DNA from: Pseudomonadota bacterium
GTDB taxonomy: Bacteria > Pseudomonadota > Gammaproteobacteria > Burkholderiales > Burkholderiaceae_B
Assembly: GCA_023427085.1 (NCBI GenBank)
Contig: JAEZBO010000045.1
Location: forward strand, 1 to 14,385
DNA: 14,385 bases
Direction of reading: 5' to 3'
The translations under genes and the position numbers were made by a program. Shown in pieces: positions 7,025-13,542 of the stretch (positions are counted from its first letter, which is position 1; the number at the start of each line of letters is the position of its first letter). Under the pieces are notes generated by a model that worked only from the letters and a program-made list of their open reading frames with translations, was not told the DNA's origin and did no database searches.

Positions 7025-8104
7025 ATGAGTATCGAAGTCCAAAACCTGTCCAAGCGCTTCGGCAGCTTCCGTGCGCTGGACGATGTATCCCTGCATATCG
7101 AGACCGGTGAGCTGGTGGCGCTGCTGGGGCCGTCCGGCTGCGGCAAGACGACACTGCTGCGCATCATCGCCGGCCTCGAGCAGCCCGACCAGGGCCGCGT
7201 GTGGTTCGCCGGCGAAGACGCCACCGACGTGCACGTGCGCCACCGCCAGGTCGGCTTCGTGTTCCAGCACTACGCGCTGTTCAAGCACATGACGGTGTTC
7301 GAGAACGTCGCCTTCGGCTTGCGCGTCAAGCACCGATCGCAGCGGCCGTCCGAAGACAAGATCCGTGGCAAGGTGCACGAGCTGCTCGGCCTGGTGCAAC
7401 TCGACTGGCTGGCCGACCGTTATCCCTCGCAGCTGTCGGGCGGCCAGCGCCAGCGTATCGCGCTGGCCCGCGCGCTGGCCGTCGAGCCGCGCGTGCTGCT
7501 GCTGGACGAACCGTTCGGCGCGCTCGACGCCAAGGTGCGCAAGGAATTGCGCCGCTGGCTGCGCCGGCTGCACGACGACCTGAACGTGGCCAGCGTGTTC
7601 GTGACCCACGACCAGGAAGAGGCGCTCGAGGTGGCCGACCGCGTGGTGCTGATGAACGCCGGCCGCATCGAGCAGGTCGGCACGCCGCGCGAGGTCTGGG
7701 AAGATCCGGCCACGCCGTTCGTGTACGGCTTCCTGGGCGACGTCAACCAGTTCAAGGGCAATGCGCGCGCCGGCATCTGGCGCGATCACGGCTTCACGCT
7801 GCCGGCACCGGGCTTCGGCGACGCCGACGAGGCGCCGGCGGTGGCCTACGTGCGGCCGCACGAGCTCGAGATCCTGCGCGCCGGCGCGGGCGCCGGTACG
7901 GGGCAGGACGGCATCGCCGTGCGCCTGAACCACGCCTACCTGGCCGGGCCCAGCGCCTTCCTCGAGCTGACCCGCGAGGACAACGGCCAACTGCTCGAAG
8001 CCCAGGTGCCCGAAGACGTCTTTCGTGCGTTGCAGGTGACCGAGGGCGAGGCGCTGATCGCGCGGCCGCGCAATGCGCGGGTGTTCGCCGCGCCGGCGGG
8101 CTGA
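7025..8104 (+). CDS. cysA: Sulfate/thiosulfate import ATP-binding protein CysA
   Basis: Cytoplasmic ATPase of 359 residues that drives CysTW. Walker A is GPSGCGKTT at 35-43 with Lys41. The ABC signature LSGGQ is at 137-141. Walker B is LLLDEP with Asp161 and Glu162. The switch histidine is His195 in VTHD. The remainder (about 240-359) is the extra regulatory/TOBE-like domain of CysA-type importers, including AYVRPHELEIL around 274-283. ATG 7025 has GGAG at 7015-7018. It follows cysW by 13 bases and precedes cysH by 3 bases. The motifs are intact, so the importer should be functional. Confidence 0.96.
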   Translation: MSIEVQNLSKRFGSFRALDDVSLHIETGELVALLGPSGCGKTTLLRIIAGLEQPDQGRVWFAGEDATDVHVRHRQVGFVFQHYALFKHMTVFENVAFGLRVKHRSQRPSEDKIRGKVHELLGLVQLDWLADRYPSQLSGGQRQRIALARALAVEPRVLLLDEPFGALDAKVRKELRRWLRRLHDDLNVASVFVTHDQEEALEVADRVVLMNAGRIEQVGTPREVWEDPATPFVYGFLGDVNQFKGNARAGIWRDHGFTLPAPGFGDADEAPAVAYVRPHELEILRAGAGAGTGQDGIAVRLNHAYLAGPSAFLELTREDNGQLLEAQVPEDVFRALQVTEGEALIARPRNARVFAAPAG

Positions 8105-8107
8105 ACC

Positions 8108-8860
8108 ATGGCAGCGACGTCGCCCCGGGCGCCCTGGCCGCCGTCGCTGCAGCAGTCCTGGTCGGCGCTGGTCGATCGCCTGCGGGCGATCGCCGGCCTG
8201 CATCCGGATGCCGCGCTGGCCTCGTCGCTGGCGGCCGAGGACATGCTGCTGACCCACGCGATCTGCAGCGCCGGGCTGCCGATCGAGATCTTCACGCTCG
8301 ATACCGGCCGGCTGCACGCCGAGACGCTGGGCATGATCGACGTGGTGGCGCAGCGCTACGGCCGCGCGCTGCGGGTCATGCGTCCCGACCCGCAGGCGGT
8401 GGCCGACCACGTCGCCGCGCACGGCGCCCATGCCTTCTACGAGAGCATCGAACTGCGCAAGGCCTGTTGCGGCCTGCGCAAGGTCGAGCCGCTCAGGCGC
8501 GCGCTGGCCGGGCGCAGCGCCTGGATCACCGGCCAACGCCGCGAACAGGCCGCCACGCGGGGCCGGCTCGACGAGGCCGAGGACGATCCGGTGTTCGGGC
8601 TGCGCAAGTTCAATCCACTGGCGGGCTGGACCGAAGCGCAGGTCTGGCAGTCCATCCGCGCCTTGGACATTCCGTACAACCCCTTGCACGACCAGGGCTA
8701 TCCGTCGATCGGCTGCGAGCCCTGTACCCGCGCGGTCCGGCCGGGCGAGGACCCGCGCGCCGGCCGCTGGTGGTGGGAATCGGCCGACTCCAAGGAGTGC
8801 GGCCTGCACGAAGGCAACCGCCGGCACGTGATCCAGACATCCTTTTCCAGGGACACCTAG
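8108..8860 (+). CDS. cysH: Assimilatory adenylyl-sulfate (APS) reductase, [4Fe-4S] type
   Basis: Reduces activated sulfate to sulfite in the cytoplasm with thioredoxin as donor; 250 residues. The substrate-binding PP-loop-like SSLAAED is at 39-45 and LDTGRL at 64-69. The iron-sulfur ligands of the APS-using class are all present: Cys120-Cys121 (in ACCGLRK) and Cys203/Cys206 (in GCEPC). The catalytic Cys231 is in KECGLHEGN. E. coli-type PAPS reductases lack the four cluster cysteines, so this enzyme should accept APS directly. That fits the absence of an APS kinase gene or domain here. The start ATG 8108 lies 3 bases after the cysA stop and has no clear ribosome site, so it probably depends on coupling to cysA translation. 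The stop is 1 base before the cysD ATG. Confidence 0.94.
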   Translation: MAATSPRAPWPPSLQQSWSALVDRLRAIAGLHPDAALASSLAAEDMLLTHAICSAGLPIEIFTLDTGRLHAETLGMIDVVAQRYGRALRVMRPDPQAVADHVAAHGAHAFYESIELRKACCGLRKVEPLRRALAGRSAWITGQRREQAATRGRLDEAEDDPVFGLRKFNPLAGWTEAQVWQSIRALDIPYNPLHDQGYPSIGCEPCTRAVRPGEDPRAGRWWWESADSKECGLHEGNRRHVIQTSFSRDT

Positions 8861-8861
8861 C

Positions 8862-9770
8862 ATGACCATCGTCCAAACCCGCAGCCATCTCGACTGGCTG
8901 GAGTCCGAGGCCATCCATATCCTGCGCGAGGTCGCCGCCGAATGCGCGCGGCCGGTGCTGCTGTTCTCGGGCGGCAAGGACTCCTGCGTGCTGCTGCGGC
9001 TGGCCGAGAAGGCCTTCCGGCCCGGGCGGTTTCCGTTTCCGCTGATGCACATCGACACCGGCCACAACTTCGACGAGGTCATCGCCTTCCGGGACCGCCG
9101 CGCCGCCGAGCTGGGCGAGACGCTGATCGTGCGCAGCGTCGAGGATTCGATCGCGCGCGGCTCGGTGGTGTTGCGGCGCGAGTCGGATTCGCGCAATGCG
9201 GCGCAGGCGGTCACGCTGCTGGAAGCCATCGAGGAGTTCGGCTTCGACGCCTGCATCGGCGGCGCGCGCCGCGACGAGGAAAAGGCCCGCGCCAAGGAAC
9301 GCATCTTTTCGTTCCGCGACGAGTTCGGTCAGTGGGACCCGAAGTCGCAGCGCCCCGAGCTCTGGAATCTCTACAACACCCGCGTGCACCCGGGCGAGAA
9401 CATGCGGGTGTTTCCGATCTCGAACTGGACCGAACTGGACGTCTGGCAATACATCCAGCGCGAGCAGCTGGCGCTGCCGTCGATCTACTACACCCATCAG
9501 CGCCAGGTGGTGCGCCGGCGCGGCCTGCTGGTGCCGGTCACGCGGCTGACGCCGCCGGCCGACGGCGAGCAGGTCGAGACGCTGCCGGTGCGTTTTCGCA
9601 CCGTCGGCGACATCTCGTGCACCTGCCCGGTGTCGTCCGATGCGCAGGACCCGGCCGCGATCATCGCCGAGACCGCCGTCACCGACATCACCGAACGCGG
9701 CGCCACGCGCATGGACGACCAGACATCCGAGGCCTCGATGGAGCGCCGCAAGAAAGAGGGGTATTTCTGA
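8862..9770 (+). CDS. cysD: ATP sulfurylase small subunit CysD
   Basis: Catalytic adenylyltransferase subunit (302 residues, same length as E. coli CysD) that makes APS from ATP and sulfate, driven by GTP hydrolysis in CysN. The PP-loop SGGKDS is at residues 36-41. Further family stretches are HIDTGHNFDEVIAFRD, GGARRDEEKARAKERIFSFRDEFGQWDPKSQRPE (the central diagnostic region, about 128-160), VFPISNWTELDVWQYI, and the conserved tail RRKKEGYF. ATG 8862 has AGGGA at 8849-8853, reaching into the end of cysH. The stop overlaps the cysN start by one base (TGATG), as expected for subunits of one complex. Confidence 0.97.
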   Translation: MTIVQTRSHLDWLESEAIHILREVAAECARPVLLFSGGKDSCVLLRLAEKAFRPGRFPFPLMHIDTGHNFDEVIAFRDRRAAELGETLIVRSVEDSIARGSVVLRRESDSRNAAQAVTLLEAIEEFGFDACIGGARRDEEKARAKERIFSFRDEFGQWDPKSQRPELWNLYNTRVHPGENMRVFPISNWTELDVWQYIQREQLALPSIYYTHQRQVVRRRGLLVPVTRLTPPADGEQVETLPVRFRTVGDISCTCPVSSDAQDPAAIIAETAVTDITERGATRMDDQTSEASMERRKKEGYF

Positions 9771-11086
9771 TGAACGCCGTCAACGAGGGCTTTCTGCAGC
9801 AGGCCGAGCGCGGCGTGCTGCGCCTGATCACCGCCGGCTCGGTCGACGACGGCAAGTCGACGCTGATCGGCCGGCTGCTGTTCGACAGCAAGGGCGTGTT
9901 CGCCGACCAGCTCGATGCGATCTCGCGCGCCAAGCACAAGCGCACGCAGGGCGACACGGTCGACCTGTCGCTGCTGACCGACGGGCTGGAGGCCGAGCGC
10001 GAGCAGGGCATCACGATCGACGTGGCGTACCGCTATTTCGCCACGCCGGCGCGCAAGTTCATCATCGCCGACGCGCCCGGCCACGAGCAGTACACCCGCA
10101 ACATGGTCACCGGTGCCTCGACCGCCGACGTGGCGATCATCCTGATCGACGCCTCGCGCGCCGCCGACGGCCAGTTGCTGACGCAGACCAGGCGCCACAG
10201 CGCGATCGCGCAACTGCTGGGCATCGGCCATGTGATCGTCGCGATCAACAAGATGGACCTGGTCGGCTGGGACCACGCGGTGTTCGAACGCATCGCCGCG
10301 TCCTACGCAGTGCTGGCGCAGAAGCTGGGCATCGTGTCGTATGACGTGCTGCCGCTGTCGGCGCTGGCCGGCGACAACGTGGTGACCCGGTCGGCCGCGT
10401 CGCCGTGGTACCAGGGCAAGCCCTTGCTGCAGCTGCTCGAGGACCTGCCGCCGGTGCAGTCGCGCGACGACGGGCCGCTGCGGTTGCCGGTGCAGTGGGT
10501 GATCCGCCACGGTGGCGATCGGGTCGATGACTTCCGTGGCTACGCCGGCCAGCTGGCCAGCGGCGTGCTGCGGGTCGGCGATCCGGTGCGGGTGCAGCCG
10601 GCCGGCACCTCGGCGCAGGTGCGCGCCCTGCGCGGACCGGACGGCCCGCTCGAGACGGCACGCGCCGGTGACACCGTGACGGTCGAGCTGGACCGCGACG
10701 TCGACGTCGCGCGTGGCGACCTGCTGGTGCACGCCAGCGCGCCGGCCACCGTGCTGCGCGAGTTCGAGGCCGAGTTGTGCTGGCTCGACAGCCGCGCGCT
10801 CAATCCGGCGCGCCGCTACCTGCTCAAGCATGGCACGCGCCTGACCAGCGCCAAGATCCGCGCGGTCCATGGGCGTCGTGACATCCACGAGCTGCAGCAG
10901 GTGGTGGACGCCGGTGTGTTGGAGATGAACGACATCGGCCGCGTCACGCTGGCGGTGCGCGAGGCGCTGGCGGCCGACGATTACGACAGCGTGCGCAGCG
11001 GCGGTGCGTTCATCCTGATCGACGAGGCCACGCACCAGACCGCCGCGGCGGGCCTGCTGCGTTTGCCCCAGGACGGCCCGAAATAG
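9770..11086 (+). CDS. cysN: ATP sulfurylase large subunit CysN (GTPase), no APS kinase domain
   Basis: Regulatory GTPase of the sulfate adenylyltransferase complex, 438 residues. Translation-factor GTPase motifs are all visible: G1 GSVDDGKST at 23-31, G3 DAPGH starting at Asp101, and G4 NKMDL starting at Asn160. The stretch QGITIDVAYRYFAT is the typical CysN switch region. The C-terminal half holds the EF-Tu-like beta-barrel domains. The protein stops where CysN ends and carries no CysC kinase domain, unlike NodQ/CysNC fusions, which agrees with the APS-type CysH. The start is ATG 9770 in the TGATG overlap with cysD, with GAGGGG at 9756-9761. The same frame stays open far upstream through cysD, but that part has no family content. 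No clear terminator follows. Confidence 0.96.
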   Translation: MNAVNEGFLQQAERGVLRLITAGSVDDGKSTLIGRLLFDSKGVFADQLDAISRAKHKRTQGDTVDLSLLTDGLEAEREQGITIDVAYRYFATPARKFIIADAPGHEQYTRNMVTGASTADVAIILIDASRAADGQLLTQTRRHSAIAQLLGIGHVIVAINKMDLVGWDHAVFERIAASYAVLAQKLGIVSYDVLPLSALAGDNVVTRSAASPWYQGKPLLQLLEDLPPVQSRDDGPLRLPVQWVIRHGGDRVDDFRGYAGQLASGVLRVGDPVRVQPAGTSAQVRALRGPDGPLETARAGDTVTVELDRDVDVARGDLLVHASAPATVLREFEAELCWLDSRALNPARRYLLKHGTRLTSAKIRAVHGRRDIHELQQVVDAGVLEMNDIGRVTLAVREALAADDYDSVRSGGAFILIDEATHQTAAAGLLRLPQDGPK

Positions 11087-11136
11087 CCGTTTGCGCGGCG
11101 GCGGGAAAGGAGTAAAAAAGAAACCGGCCCCGATGC

Positions 11137-11165
11137 TTGTGGAAAGCACTGTTTTTTTGTACAGT
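11137..11165 (+). promoter_or_regulatory. Putative sigma70 promoter of the radical SAM gene
   Basis: TTGTGG (11137-11142) and TACAGT (11160-11165) are separated by 17 bases, which is optimal spacing. They match the -35 and -10 consensus at 3 and 4 of 6 positions. The start point would fall about 11171-11173, that is, at the ATG at 11173. The -10 hexamer overlaps the right half of the LexA box. Confidence 0.55.
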
Positions 11166-11166
11166 A
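11147..11166 (+). promoter_or_regulatory. LexA (SOS) box
   Basis: CACTGTTTTTTTGTACAGTA contains a perfect CTGT-N8-ACAG core (11149-11164), which is the LexA consensus shared by beta- and gammaproteobacteria. The flanking bases also match on the right (ACAGTA). It covers the spacer and -10 of the putative promoter, an ideal place for repression. The core sits in a longer imperfect dyad from 11140 to 11173. Confidence 0.85.
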
Positions 11167-11172
11167 CTTTCC

Positions 11173-12384
11173 ATGGTCGCTATCGAGTCCTCCTCTTTTG
11201 CCGGTTCTGGGTCCCCGGCTGCCGCCCCCGCCGCCTCGCGCGGTCGGGGTGCGGTATCTAACGTCGGGCATCGCTTCCAGCGCGATGCACGCGGCGTCGA
11301 CACCGATACGCTCGATCACGACCTGCACGACGGCACGCCAGTGCCCAATCCGGCCACGCAGGTCCAGTCCGAGCAGGCCAAGCGCCTGATCTCGCGCAAC
11401 GATTCCCCCGACATCCCGTTCACGCAGGCCGTCAATCCCTATCGGGGCTGCGAGCACGGCTGCATTTATTGTTATGCCCGGCCCACGCATGCCTATCTGG
11501 GCTATTCGCCCGGGCTCGATTTCGAAACCCGGCTGGTCGCCAAGACCAACGCCGTGGCGGCGCTGCGGGCCGAACTGGCCCGGCCGGGCTACGTGCCCAG
11601 CGTCATCACGCTGGGGTCGGCCACCGACGCCTACCAGCCCATCGAGCGCCAGCACCGGCTGGCGCGCGGCATCCTCGAGCTGATGCTCGAAACCCGCCAC
11701 CCGGTGTCGGTGATCACCAAGAACGCGTTGGTCGAACGCGATCTCGACCTGCTGACCGAACTGGCCCGTCACGGCCTGGTCAGCGTCGTCGTCAGCCTGA
11801 CCACGCTCGACGCCGGCGTCGCCCGCACGCTCGAACCGCGCGCGTCGGCGCCGTGGCGGCGGCTGCAGACGCTCGGGCGGCTGGCCCAGGCTGGCATCCC
11901 CACCGGGGTCTCGGTCGCGCCGGTCATCCCGTTCATCAACGACGACCAGATCGAACGCATCGTCTCGGCCGCCGCCGAGCAGGGCGTCTCGCGGGCCTTC
12001 TACACGGTGATCCGGCTGCCCTACGAGGTCCGCGAGGTCTTCGAACAATGGCTGCACGCGCATTTCCCCGATCGGGCCGCGCGCGTGCTGCACCGTATCG
12101 AAGACATGCGCGGCGGGCGCCGCAACGACCCGCGCTTCGGCAGCCGCATGCGTGGCACCGGCATCTGGGCCGACCTGATCGCGCAGCGCTTTCGGCTGGC
12201 GGTCACACGAGCCGGCATGGATACCACCCGCTGGGTCGAGTTCGATGCCGAACTCGGGCTCGACCAGTTCATCGCGCCCGCGCGCGCCCGGCCCGCCGGC
12301 GCCGAGGCACCGCTGCGTTTTACGCCGCGCCCGCGGGCCGGCGCGGCGTCGGCCGGCGCGCAACTGGGGCTGTTCGATGCATGA
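11173..12384 (+). CDS. PA0069-family radical SAM protein (COG1533, SplB-like)
   Basis: Radical S-adenosylmethionine protein of 403 residues. The [4Fe-4S] motif is CX3CX2C at Cys93, Cys97 and Cys100, inside NPYRGCEHGCIYCYARPTH. It is followed by the family stretches SPGLDFETRLVAKTNA and VITLGSATDAYQPIER. The N-terminal GRGAVSN...HRFQ stretch (about 29-40) is typical of the PA0069 family. COG1533 also contains spore photoproduct lyase, which repairs UV-damaged DNA, but the reaction of this branch is not known to me. ATG 11173 is the last plausible start before the conserved part. It has no ribosome site and overlaps the end of an SOS operator dyad, so the mRNA may be leaderless. A TTG at 11137 would put the promoter inside the gene. 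SOS control suggests a DNA-damage role, which is inference. Confidence 0.9.
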   Translation: MVAIESSSFAGSGSPAAAPAASRGRGAVSNVGHRFQRDARGVDTDTLDHDLHDGTPVPNPATQVQSEQAKRLISRNDSPDIPFTQAVNPYRGCEHGCIYCYARPTHAYLGYSPGLDFETRLVAKTNAVAALRAELARPGYVPSVITLGSATDAYQPIERQHRLARGILELMLETRHPVSVITKNALVERDLDLLTELARHGLVSVVVSLTTLDAGVARTLEPRASAPWRRLQTLGRLAQAGIPTGVSVAPVIPFINDDQIERIVSAAAEQGVSRAFYTVIRLPYEVREVFEQWLHAHFPDRAARVLHRIEDMRGGRRNDPRFGSRMRGTGIWADLIAQRFRLAVTRAGMDTTRWVEFDAELGLDQFIAPARARPAGAEAPLRFTPRPRAGAASAGAQLGLFDA

Positions 12385-12400
12385 CACCCCCATGCCGGCG

Positions 12401-12412
12401 CTGGCCGGCCAG
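12401..12412. repeat. 12-bp perfect palindrome
   Basis: CTGGCCGGCCAG is fully self-complementary. It lies just after the radical SAM stop codon with no T-run behind it, so it is a weak terminator candidate at best. Confidence 0.3.
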
Positions 12413-12499
12413 AATTCCTGCTCCCCGCGCGCCCTTGCGCGCTTCACGGTACGTGCCTGGCCTGTGTCCCGGCGCCATCGACAACATCGCGAGATCGAC

Positions 12500-12820
12500 A
12501 TGTTCACGACCCAGTACAGCAGCGCCTTGGGCACCTTGGGTAACTTCACCGCCACCGCGCCGGTCGCGCTGGGGCCGCGCCGCAAGTGGCCGTTCCAGTC
12601 CAGCCAGCCGGCGCGCCGGCCTGCCCACCCGTGCGCCGATGTGGCAATGCCGCAACATGATGCCGACGCCCAGGCCGATGGCGGTGCCGTGCCCGCGGCG
12701 GCCTCGGGCAGCCAGGCCAAGCCGAGTCTGCGCGTGATGGTCGTCGATACGGCCATGGTGCTGGTGTGGGCGGCGCTGATCCCCGGGCTGATGTGGCTGG
12801 GGCAGGCGGGCGGCTTCTAG
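12500..12820 (+). CDS. Hypothetical small protein with one C-terminal membrane segment
   Basis: I do not recognise this 106-residue protein. The N-terminal two thirds are polar and rich in Ala, Pro, Gln and Gly, with a basic patch (PRRKW at 26-30, ARR at 38-40). The end, about residues 79-101 (VMVVDTAMVLVWAALIPGLMWLG), is a single hydrophobic helix ending in GQAGGF, so it would be tail-anchored. G/C strongly dominates third codon positions, as in neighbouring genes, which supports real coding. The start at ATG 12500 is tentative, with only a weak GCGAGA before it. The same frame also opens at ATG 12377, overlapping the radical SAM stop and giving 148 residues, but that extra part is Arg/His-rich and less convincing. 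It may share a transcript with the radical SAM gene, 115 bases upstream. Confidence 0.55.
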   Translation: MFTTQYSSALGTLGNFTATAPVALGPRRKWPFQSSQPARRPAHPCADVAMPQHDADAQADGGAVPAAASGSQAKPSLRVMVVDTAMVLVWAALIPGLMWLGQAGGF

Positions 12821-12853
12821 CCCGCCCGGCCCCGCCACGGGCCGCCAGGGCTA
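12818..12853 (+). other. GC-rich interrupted hairpin after the small membrane protein gene
   Basis: TAGCCC (12818-12823) pairs with GGGCTA (12848-12853). Inside it GGCCC (12828-12832) pairs with GGGCC (12839-12843), with 4-by-4 internal bulges. There is no T-tract, so it is not a standard terminator. It sits between the stop of the upstream gene and the rplS promoter and could slow or end read-through. Confidence 0.4.
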
Positions 12854-12858
12854 ACTGC

Positions 12859-12888
12859 TTGGCGCGCTTGCGAAATTCGCGCTAGAAT
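12859..12888 (+). promoter_or_regulatory. rplS promoter
   Basis: TTGGCG (12859-12864) and TAGAAT (12883-12888) are separated by 18 bases, matching consensus at 4 and 5 of 6 positions. Transcription would begin near 12895, giving a leader of about 160 bases before rplS. Confidence 0.65.
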
Positions 12889-12890
12889 GG

Positions 12891-13056
12891 TGGGCTTTTC
12901 AACGCATCCTCTGCCGGGACGGAAAGCATGGGCTTTCCAACAAGATGTCGGCCGCGCGTTCAGGTATCTACCCAACCGGTATCTACCTCATCACTCGCGA
13001 GCCAGTCGCTGCGGTTTGGCGACAAGATTCCCGAGCAAGATCACCTGGAGTTTTTC
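12891..13056 (+). promoter_or_regulatory. Long 5' leader of rplS with hairpin and repeats
   Basis: The leader contains a perfect 7-bp hairpin, GGAAAGC (12921-12927) with GCTTTCC (12932-12938). It also has a 13-base near repeat, TGGGCTTTTCAAC (12891-12903) and TGGGCTTTCCAAC (12929-12941), so the GGAAAGC strand could pair with either copy. A 10-base direct repeat GGTATCTACC lies at 12963-12972 and 12978-12987. GGAG at 13047-13050 is the rplS ribosome site. Self-regulation of L19 through this leader is conceivable but unproven. Confidence 0.45.
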
Positions 13057-13449
13057 ATGAATCTGATTCAAATCATCGAGCAAGAAGAAATTGCTCGTTT
13101 GACCGAAGGCAAGGCCATCACGCAATTCGCCCCGGGCGATACCGTGGTCGTCAGCGTCAACGTCGTCGAAGGCACCCGCAAGCGCGTGCAGGCCTACGAA
13201 GGCGTGGTCATCGCCAAGCGCAACCGCGGCCTGAACTCCGCATTCATCGTGCGCAAGATCTCGTCCGGCGAAGCTGTCGAGCGGACCTTCCAGCTCTACT
13301 CGCCGCAGATCGCCTCGATCGAAGTCAAGCGCCGCGGTGACGTGCGCCGTGCCAAGCTGTACTACCTGCGCAATCGCTCGGGCAAGTCGGCTCGCATCAA
13401 GGAAAAGCTGGTTCGCAAGGCTGCTCCGGCTGCTGCGCAGCAGGCTTGA
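13057..13449 (+). CDS. rplS: 50S ribosomal protein L19
   Basis: Large-subunit protein at the 30S-50S interface; 130 residues, slightly longer than the ~115 of E. coli L19 because of an Ala/Lys-rich tail. Family content runs from the start: MNLIQIIEQEEIARL, FAPGDTVVVSVNVVEGTRKRVQAYEGVVIAKRNRG, then SAFIVRKISSGEAVERTFQLYSPQIASIEVKRRGDVRRAKLYYLRNRSGKSARIKEKL. The start at ATG 13057 has GGAG at 13047-13050. The frame is open upstream to an ATG at 12928, but those residues are unlike L19 and are leader sequence. The usual partners rpsP, rimM and trmD are not directly upstream. It has its own promoter and terminator. Confidence 0.97.
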   Translation: MNLIQIIEQEEIARLTEGKAITQFAPGDTVVVSVNVVEGTRKRVQAYEGVVIAKRNRGLNSAFIVRKISSGEAVERTFQLYSPQIASIEVKRRGDVRRAKLYYLRNRSGKSARIKEKLVRKAAPAAAQQA

Positions 13450-13473
13450 GCTTGATGTTCCCGTAGTTCGGGT

Positions 13474-13503
13474 AAAAAAGGCACCTGCGAGGGTGCCTTT
13501 TTT
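13474..13503 (+). terminator. Rho-independent terminator after rplS
   Basis: A perfect 12-bp stem, AAAAAAGGCACC (13474-13485) with GGTGCCTTTTTT (13492-13503), encloses a 6-base loop. It starts 24 bases after the rplS stop. The A-run on the left arm would make it bidirectional. Confidence 0.93.
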
Positions 13504-13542
13504 GTTTTCTGCCCCGCAAACCGGGTCTATAGATAGCATCAC

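Noticed and set aside
6422..9304. 960-codon minus-strand open frame opposite cysW-cysD
   Set aside because: No recognisable motif, and it crosses several certain genes; explained by GC skew of codon positions.
12401..12412. CTGGCCGGCCAG as a terminator of the radical SAM gene
   Set aside because: No T-run and almost no loop; such palindromes are frequent in GC-rich DNA.
12928..13056. N-terminal extension of L19 from ATG 12928
   Set aside because: These residues do not resemble L19, the ATG is in the loop of a hairpin without a ribosome site, and ATG 13057 has GGAG.
12945..13056. Upstream peptide frame starting at ATG 12945
   Set aside because: It runs out of frame through rplS and has no ribosome site; the GIY repetition comes from the DNA repeat.
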